From assembly GCA_002688335.1 (NCBI GenBank), contig NZCQ01000062.1, positions 1-9,465 on the forward strand: 9,465 bases of DNA. Direction: 5' to 3'. The notes under the pieces are model-generated. The model was given only the letters and a program-made list of their open reading frames with translations. It ran no database searches and was not told the DNA's origin. The stretch's first letter is position 1; every line of letters starts with the position of its first letter. This document shows, in pieces, positions 6,669 to 9,465 of this stretch. Made by a program: the position numbers and the translations under genes. Origin of the DNA: Candidatus Pacearchaeota archaeon. Lineage in GTDB: Archaea; Nanobdellota; Nanobdellia; Pacearchaeales; GW2011-AR1.

Positions 6669-6751
6669 AATATAAACAGCCCTACATATTTCTAAGGTAT
6701 TGACTACATAAGAAATATTTAATTAAATAGTTTTTACATTTCCCCAATAAC

Positions 6752-6759
6752 TTTTTATA
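6752..6759 (+). promoter_or_regulatory. TATA box of the membrane-protein operon
   Basis: TTTTTATA about 42 bases before the ATG at 6798, giving a leader of roughly 15 bases that contains GGGG (6785-6788) at ribosome-site spacing. Confidence 0.45.
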
Positions 6760-6797
6760 GTTTGTTTTTTGTATCTTTTGAATAGGGGTTAGATTAA

Positions 6798-7187
6798 ATG
6801 ACAGTTCAACCACCAATTAAGATAAATAACCCATTAAATAGTTATCTTAGAAGTGGTTCTAAAAGTTGGAGTGGACATGGCAGTTCTCATCGTTCTAACC
6901 TAGATCTATTTGATATAGTTAAAAAAATATTTGCCATTTTTACAATCTTTATTTTTCTTGCTTCAATATATCTCACATTCAATTCATTCTTTATAGGCCT
7001 TTTTATTCCTCCGGTAGCTTGTGTAGCTATCGCAGGTGCAATAATTAAGTTTTTTGATTGGAGAGCACATGGAAAAAAGTTTTTTTGGGACACACTTGCC
7101 TTGGCGGGAGTATTCTTAGCCTTATTAGCATTTATTTCATACCAAACCCTTGCACCTATAATAGAGATGGTTAGTAAAATAAAATGA
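6798..7187 (+). CDS. Unrecognised three-helix membrane protein
   Basis: This 129-aa protein has a polar N-terminal tail of about 40 residues, rich in Ser, Gly and His (SGSKSWSGHGSSHR), and then three hydrophobic segments: about 43-61 (IFAIFTIFIFLASIYLTF), 64-85 (FFIGLFIPPVACVAIAGAII) and 99-116 (TLALAGVFLALLAFISYQ). Basic residues (WRAHGKK) lie between the second and third. There is no cleavable signal peptide. It belongs in the membrane, probably with the N-terminal tail inside. No family is recognised. Its stop overlaps the start of the 58-aa gene (ATGA), so the two are likely translated together and may form one complex. Confidence 0.65.
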   Translation: MTVQPPIKINNPLNSYLRSGSKSWSGHGSSHRSNLDLFDIVKKIFAIFTIFIFLASIYLTFNSFFIGLFIPPVACVAIAGAIIKFFDWRAHGKKFFWDTLALAGVFLALLAFISYQTLAPIIEMVSKIK

Positions 7188-7360
7188 CATTAAAAGAGAA
7201 TCTTAGAAAGCACAAATTCTTTTGGATTTGTGGACTATCTATTATAATTGTAGCTATTGCATTATACTTTTGGGCAGGATTGGGGCCTACTATAATTATA
7301 ATTGTTCTCCTAGCAATCTTTATCATGAGTAAAGGCGGTAAGAAGTGGATTGAATTTTAA
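7184..7360 (+). CDS. Small two-helix membrane protein, translationally coupled
   Basis: An ATG overlapping the previous stop (ATGA at 7184-7187) opens a 58-codon frame ending at TAA 7358-7360. The product begins MTLKENLRKHKFFW and has two hydrophobic segments, about residues 13-30 (FWICGLSIIIVAIALYFW) and 33-48 (LGPTIIIIVLLAIFIM), and then a basic tail GGKKWIEF. The positive charges at both ends suggest a hairpin with both termini in the cytoplasm. The frame, coupling and clear topology make a real gene likely. Possible roles include a small membrane complex subunit or a holin-like or toxin-like peptide; nothing distinguishes these. Confidence 0.6.
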   Translation: MTLKENLRKHKFFWICGLSIIIVAIALYFWAGLGPTIIIIVLLAIFIMSKGGKKWIEF

Positions 7361-7361
7361 A

Positions 7362-7421
7362 ATGGTATTTTATGTTTATGTGCTCGCTTGGTACAAAGAT
7401 GGAGAATTTAGCTGTCATTAA
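7362..7421 (+). pseudogene. Possible truncated GIY-YIG nuclease start
   Basis: One base after the 58-aa gene, ATG opens a 19-codon frame, MVFYVYVLAWYKDGEFSCH, ending at TAA 7419-7421 within the 3' end of the leftward Fic-like gene. FYVYVL followed by KDGEF resembles the first strand and turn of GIY-YIG endonuclease domains, which normally go on to YIG and about 70 more residues. Here nothing follows, as though the gene had been cut when the neighbouring DNA arrived. The match is short, so chance similarity remains possible. Confidence 0.3.
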
Positions 7422-8338
7422 TCTTCGTCACTTCCATCAAAATACTTCTGCTTAATATAATCAATAAACGGTTTCTCATCTTTTTCAATCTGATAATTAT
7501 CTAAAACATCATAATAATTTTCAATATCTTCTATAGGAATATCTATCAAAGGGTAACCTTTTTTCCACAATATCCAATTCATAAGAAGCCTAGACAACCT
7601 CGAATTTCCATCCACAAAAGGTTGTATCGAAATTAACTTCAAATGAATTAATGCCGCCAATTCCAAAGGATGTAATTTCCTATTATTAGAACCATACCAC
7701 TTAAAAAAATCTTCCAACTCACTATCAAGTTGATTCCATTTAGGAGGGACATATGTTGTACCAGCTATCTTAACATCTCTTTTTAATTCACTTCTGAATT
7801 TACCAGAAATAGAATCATCAACACCAGACAATAATATCCTATGTATTTTCTTAATAAAATTCATATCAAATTTACCCTTATATTTTGTTATTGCAATTAC
7901 TCCTTTTTCATGATTTTCTATTTCTCTAGCAGTTCTTAAATTCTTAAAATCCTTCGGAATAATTCCTTCCTTTAAAATTAATGAAGTTTGTCTCAATGTT
8001 ATATTAACTCCTGAAAGTTTGCTACTGTCATATGTAAATCTTATTATAAACTCTCTAAGTTTTTCCTCCCTTTCGAGAGAACTCATATTTTTTAGATTAT
8101 CAATATAATCCTTTTTTACTGCTTCAATTTTCTCCACTTCATTATTAGAAAAGTATTTATGCTTACCTTCAACAATCTCCTTTAGAAATTCCTTTTTTAG
8201 ATAATCTAATCTTTCTTTCGGCGGAAGAGATTTCCCAATATATTTTTTCTTTTGAATAACCTTCCCATCCTTCCTAACTGAGTGAATAAGTATCCAATAT
8301 TCATTTCCCTTAACTTTAATTTTCTTTAAACTTACCAT
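7418..8338 (-). CDS. Degenerate Fic-domain protein lacking the catalytic His and the inhibitory Glu
   Basis: This 306-aa protein has Fic architecture, but its key residues are changed. The active-site motif is QPFVDGNSRLSR at 239-250: Gln239 replaces the catalytic His, and GNG has become GNS. The N-terminal autoinhibitory position reads SSKLSGV at 105-111, with Ser where class II proteins have the inhibitory Glu. The target-binding flap region GKFRSELKRDVKIAGTTYVPP (179-199) is retained, as are the Fic helices around 225-260. Residues 1-37 form a small basic unit (KGNEYWILIHSVRKDGK, then KYIGK) like the N-terminus of many archaeal Fic proteins and of some IS transposases. A TATA box at 8360-8367, 26 bases upstream of the ATG, predicts a leaderless transcript. 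The full-length intact frame argues against simple decay; it may act as a binding protein or catalyse a different transfer. Confidence 0.8.
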   Translation of the reverse strand: MVSLKKIKVKGNEYWILIHSVRKDGKVIQKKKYIGKSLPPKERLDYLKKEFLKEIVEGKHKYFSNNEVEKIEAVKKDYIDNLKNMSSLEREEKLREFIIRFTYDSSKLSGVNITLRQTSLILKEGIIPKDFKNLRTAREIENHEKGVIAITKYKGKFDMNFIKKIHRILLSGVDDSISGKFRSELKRDVKIAGTTYVPPKWNQLDSELEDFFKWYGSNNRKLHPLELAALIHLKLISIQPFVDGNSRLSRLLMNWILWKKGYPLIDIPIEDIENYYDVLDNYQIEKDEKPFIDYIKQKYFDGSDED

Positions 8339-8344
8339 AGAAAA

Positions 8345-8387
8345 GTTATGTACTACACTTATTTAAAGGTTACGGTTATGTACTACA
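8345..8387. promoter_or_regulatory. Promoter with two operator-like 13-base repeats, degenerate Fic gene
   Basis: GTTATGTACTACA occurs at 8345-8357 and 8375-8387, exactly 30 bases apart (about three helical turns), and the TATA box (minus strand TTTAAATA, 8360-8367) lies between them. A partial third copy, TGTACTA, is at 8389-8395. The downstream repeat lies between TATA and start, so a bound protein would block initiation. Confidence 0.55.
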
Positions 8388-8410
8388 TTGTACTAAACAA
8401 TCAAAAGAAA

Positions 8411-8424
8411 ACGCCCGCGCCGGA
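8411..8424 (-). repeat. GC-rich box, copy 3
   Basis: Plus strand ACGCCCGCGCCGGA, sharing the first 12 bases with copies 1 and 4. Located 73 bases upstream of the degenerate Fic gene start and 44 bases beyond the stop of the 267-aa gene. Confidence 0.75.
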
Positions 8425-8467
8425 ACATGGTCAAAAAATAAACAAGTGATTGTTTAGAAAATTTATT

Positions 8468-9271
8468 CTACCTAGGAGCTCTCCAGTAAAGATTCCTTAG
8501 GTGAGTAACATCATTAGCGTTAGCTATTCTTCTTTTCATAAATAATTTTTCTACCTTTCCTAACTCAATAAAATCTTTCTTTGTAATTATAACATATCCT
8601 CTCCCGTATAAGATACCTTTTTTTCCTTCAATGGTTCTTCCATATCCACCGTTATGCGTGTTCCATACATCTTTATAACTACCAAACCTCTTATCTATTG
8701 AATCAGGTATAAAAAAAGAAATATCATTTATAGACAAAGTTCCTCCAGTATAATGGCGAAGTTTTCCACCACTTCTTTCTCTCATATGTTCTCCATTCGT
8801 AAAATCTTGGTTATTCAAGAAATGAGATAGTAATCTTTCTGTACTAAAAGATTCGATAGATCCAAACTTTCCTCCTTTAAACAAATCTTGTAAGGCAGCT
8901 TGAATATCTTTATTCCTCATATCAATTTCTCCATCAAAATTCTCTCCAAATAATTTTCTTAATAAATCATTTTTTAATCGAGGAATACGTATATCTATAC
9001 CTGCATATTGATCATTTTCACAAATATCATAAGGAGTAAATGCACGACAATCTAATGTAATGATAGGAGAATGAAATTCAGCTGTCAAATATTTCTGTTT
9101 AAATGGTTCATCACTAAGGTTAACCTTTTTAGTAGTTCCTACTCCTCTTCCCAATGCTCTTGAATAAGGTTCGCATACTTCTCTATCTACTATTGGGCTA
9201 GTCTCCCATTTAGGATTCCGGTCACTAAGGACTAAATGTCCAGTTATTATTGTTTGATTATTATCTTCCAT
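8468..9271 (-). CDS. Unrecognised 267-aa protein
   Basis: I do not recognise this protein. It looks like a soluble globular protein with mixed strands and helices and no signal peptide or membrane segment. Visible features are a region with two cysteines (LDCRAFTPYDICEND, about 73-87), a strand IDIRIPRLKNDLLRKLFG (about 91-108), a Gly/His/Arg-rich stretch RERSGGKLRHYTGGT (about 164-178), a second one NTHNGGYGRT (about 204-213), and a basic C-terminus (KLFMKRRIANANDVTHLRNL). The basic Gly-rich loops could bind nucleic acid or nucleotide, but no catalytic motif is evident. It is a single-gene unit with a GC-rich box on either side (8411 and 9381). The promoter is unclear: the best TATA-like element (9309-9320) is about 43 bases from the ATG, with no good ribosome site. 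Confidence 0.6.
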   Translation of the reverse strand: MEDNNQTIITGHLVLSDRNPKWETSPIVDREVCEPYSRALGRGVGTTKKVNLSDEPFKQKYLTAEFHSPIITLDCRAFTPYDICENDQYAGIDIRIPRLKNDLLRKLFGENFDGEIDMRNKDIQAALQDLFKGGKFGSIESFSTERLLSHFLNNQDFTNGEHMRERSGGKLRHYTGGTLSINDISFFIPDSIDKRFGSYKDVWNTHNGGYGRTIEGKKGILYGRGYVIITKKDFIELGKVEKLFMKRRIANANDVTHLRNLYWRAPR

Positions 9272-9380
9272 CTTATCTTATCAAGAACTCTTCTCCCTAA
9301 GGCATAAAAATAATAAATTTTGCCCTTTTAAATCTTTTGATTAAGAAAAACTTCTTCCAGGAGTCGACCCTAAAGAAAGG

Positions 9381-9394
9381 ACGCCCGCGCCGAG
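9381..9394 (-). repeat. GC-rich box, copy 4
   Basis: Plus strand ACGCCCGCGCCGAG, identical to copy 1. Located 110 bases upstream of the 267-aa gene start. Right of it, 9408-9425 (TGGCACCTTGCAGGGTGT) matches the minus strand of 6156-6173 near copy 1 at 15 of 18 bases. Confidence 0.8.
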
Positions 9395-9421
9395 CAAGAC
9401 ATGTTTATGGCACCTTGCAGG

Positions 9422-9437
9422 GTGTGTTTTTTCACAC
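9422..9437. terminator. Hairpin GTGTG-T6-CACAC
   Basis: A perfect 5-bp stem with a six-T loop. It could be a terminator or processing site for a transcript entering from beyond the right edge, or a protein-binding palindrome. There is no gene in view to assign it to. Confidence 0.3.
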
Positions 9438-9465
9438 AAGAATCCAAGCAAGATGAATATTAATA

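Noticed and set aside
6887..7093. Minus-strand open frame of 68 codons
   Set aside because: It is opposite the membrane-protein gene, has no promoter, and does not look like a protein family.
9354..9374. T-arm-like palindrome around GTCGAC (AGGAGTCGACCCT)
   Set aside because: It resembles a tRNA T-arm lacking one base, but no cloverleaf can be built around it.
4915..9394. A classical integron
   Set aside because: The recombinase shows no clear integron-integrase features, and the boxes lack the paired core sites and long palindrome of attC; only a loose analogy is kept.
9401..9463. Twenty-codon frame MFMAPCRVCFFTQESKQDEY
   Set aside because: No ribosome site or promoter is seen, and it overlaps the hairpin and the TGGCACCTT box; probably chance.

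Overview
The window is AT-rich and reads as archaeal, most likely from a DPANN-type genome (Woesearchaeota/Pacearchaeota-like); that placement is inference. The evidence is archaeal TATA boxes (for example AAAGGTTTAAAAA) sitting about 25-35 bases before start codons, several start codons placed so that the transcript would be leaderless, a few GAGG-type ribosome sites, and lysine/isoleucine-rich proteins using mostly AGA for arginine. Most proteins are orphans, and two Fic-fold proteins plus a tyrosine recombinase mark it as accessory, mobile-element-derived DNA.

Left block (1-3621). Two outward promoters with the same 13-base core lie at 1362-1420. Leftward they drive an unrecognised 220-aa protein and a small SAM-dependent methyltransferase, followed by the first codons of a gene leaving the window. 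Rightward they drive a tight operon: two orphan proteins, a phosphoribosyltransferase-fold protein, and a ribbon-helix-helix (CopG/Arc-like) regulator gene broken by two opposite frameshifts. Methyltransferase and phosphoribosyltransferase together suggest small-molecule or nucleotide chemistry, but no pathway can be named.

Middle block (3622-6102). A complete class II Fic AMP-transferase-like protein with a winged-helix tail, then two perfect 38-bp repeats (each an imperfect palindrome, 34 bp apart), then an intact archaeal-style tyrosine recombinase whose stop codon ends inside the second repeat. Recombinase sites and shared operators are both possible readings of the repeats.

Right block (6103-9465). 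Single leftward genes (the recombinase, a 103-aa orphan, a degenerate Fic-like protein, a 267-aa orphan) alternate with short spacers. Each of the four has one copy of a GC-rich box, ACGCCCGCGCCGAG or a close variant, 73-110 bases upstream of its start and always in the same orientation. The box matches what the 3' end of a tRNA would give on the opposite strand (discriminator, acceptor and T-stem), but no tRNA is attached. The 103-aa gene is also flanked by 22-base near-identical direct repeats. A rightward operon of two small membrane proteins, one of them a 58-aa protein that is easily missed, ends in what may be a truncated GIY-YIG nuclease start, cut off at the degenerate Fic gene.

The most interesting reading is a cassette-like array beside a recombinase: single genes each bounded by a recurrent GC-rich box. 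The main competing readings are a shared regulatory or RNA element, and tRNA-end scars of successive integrations.
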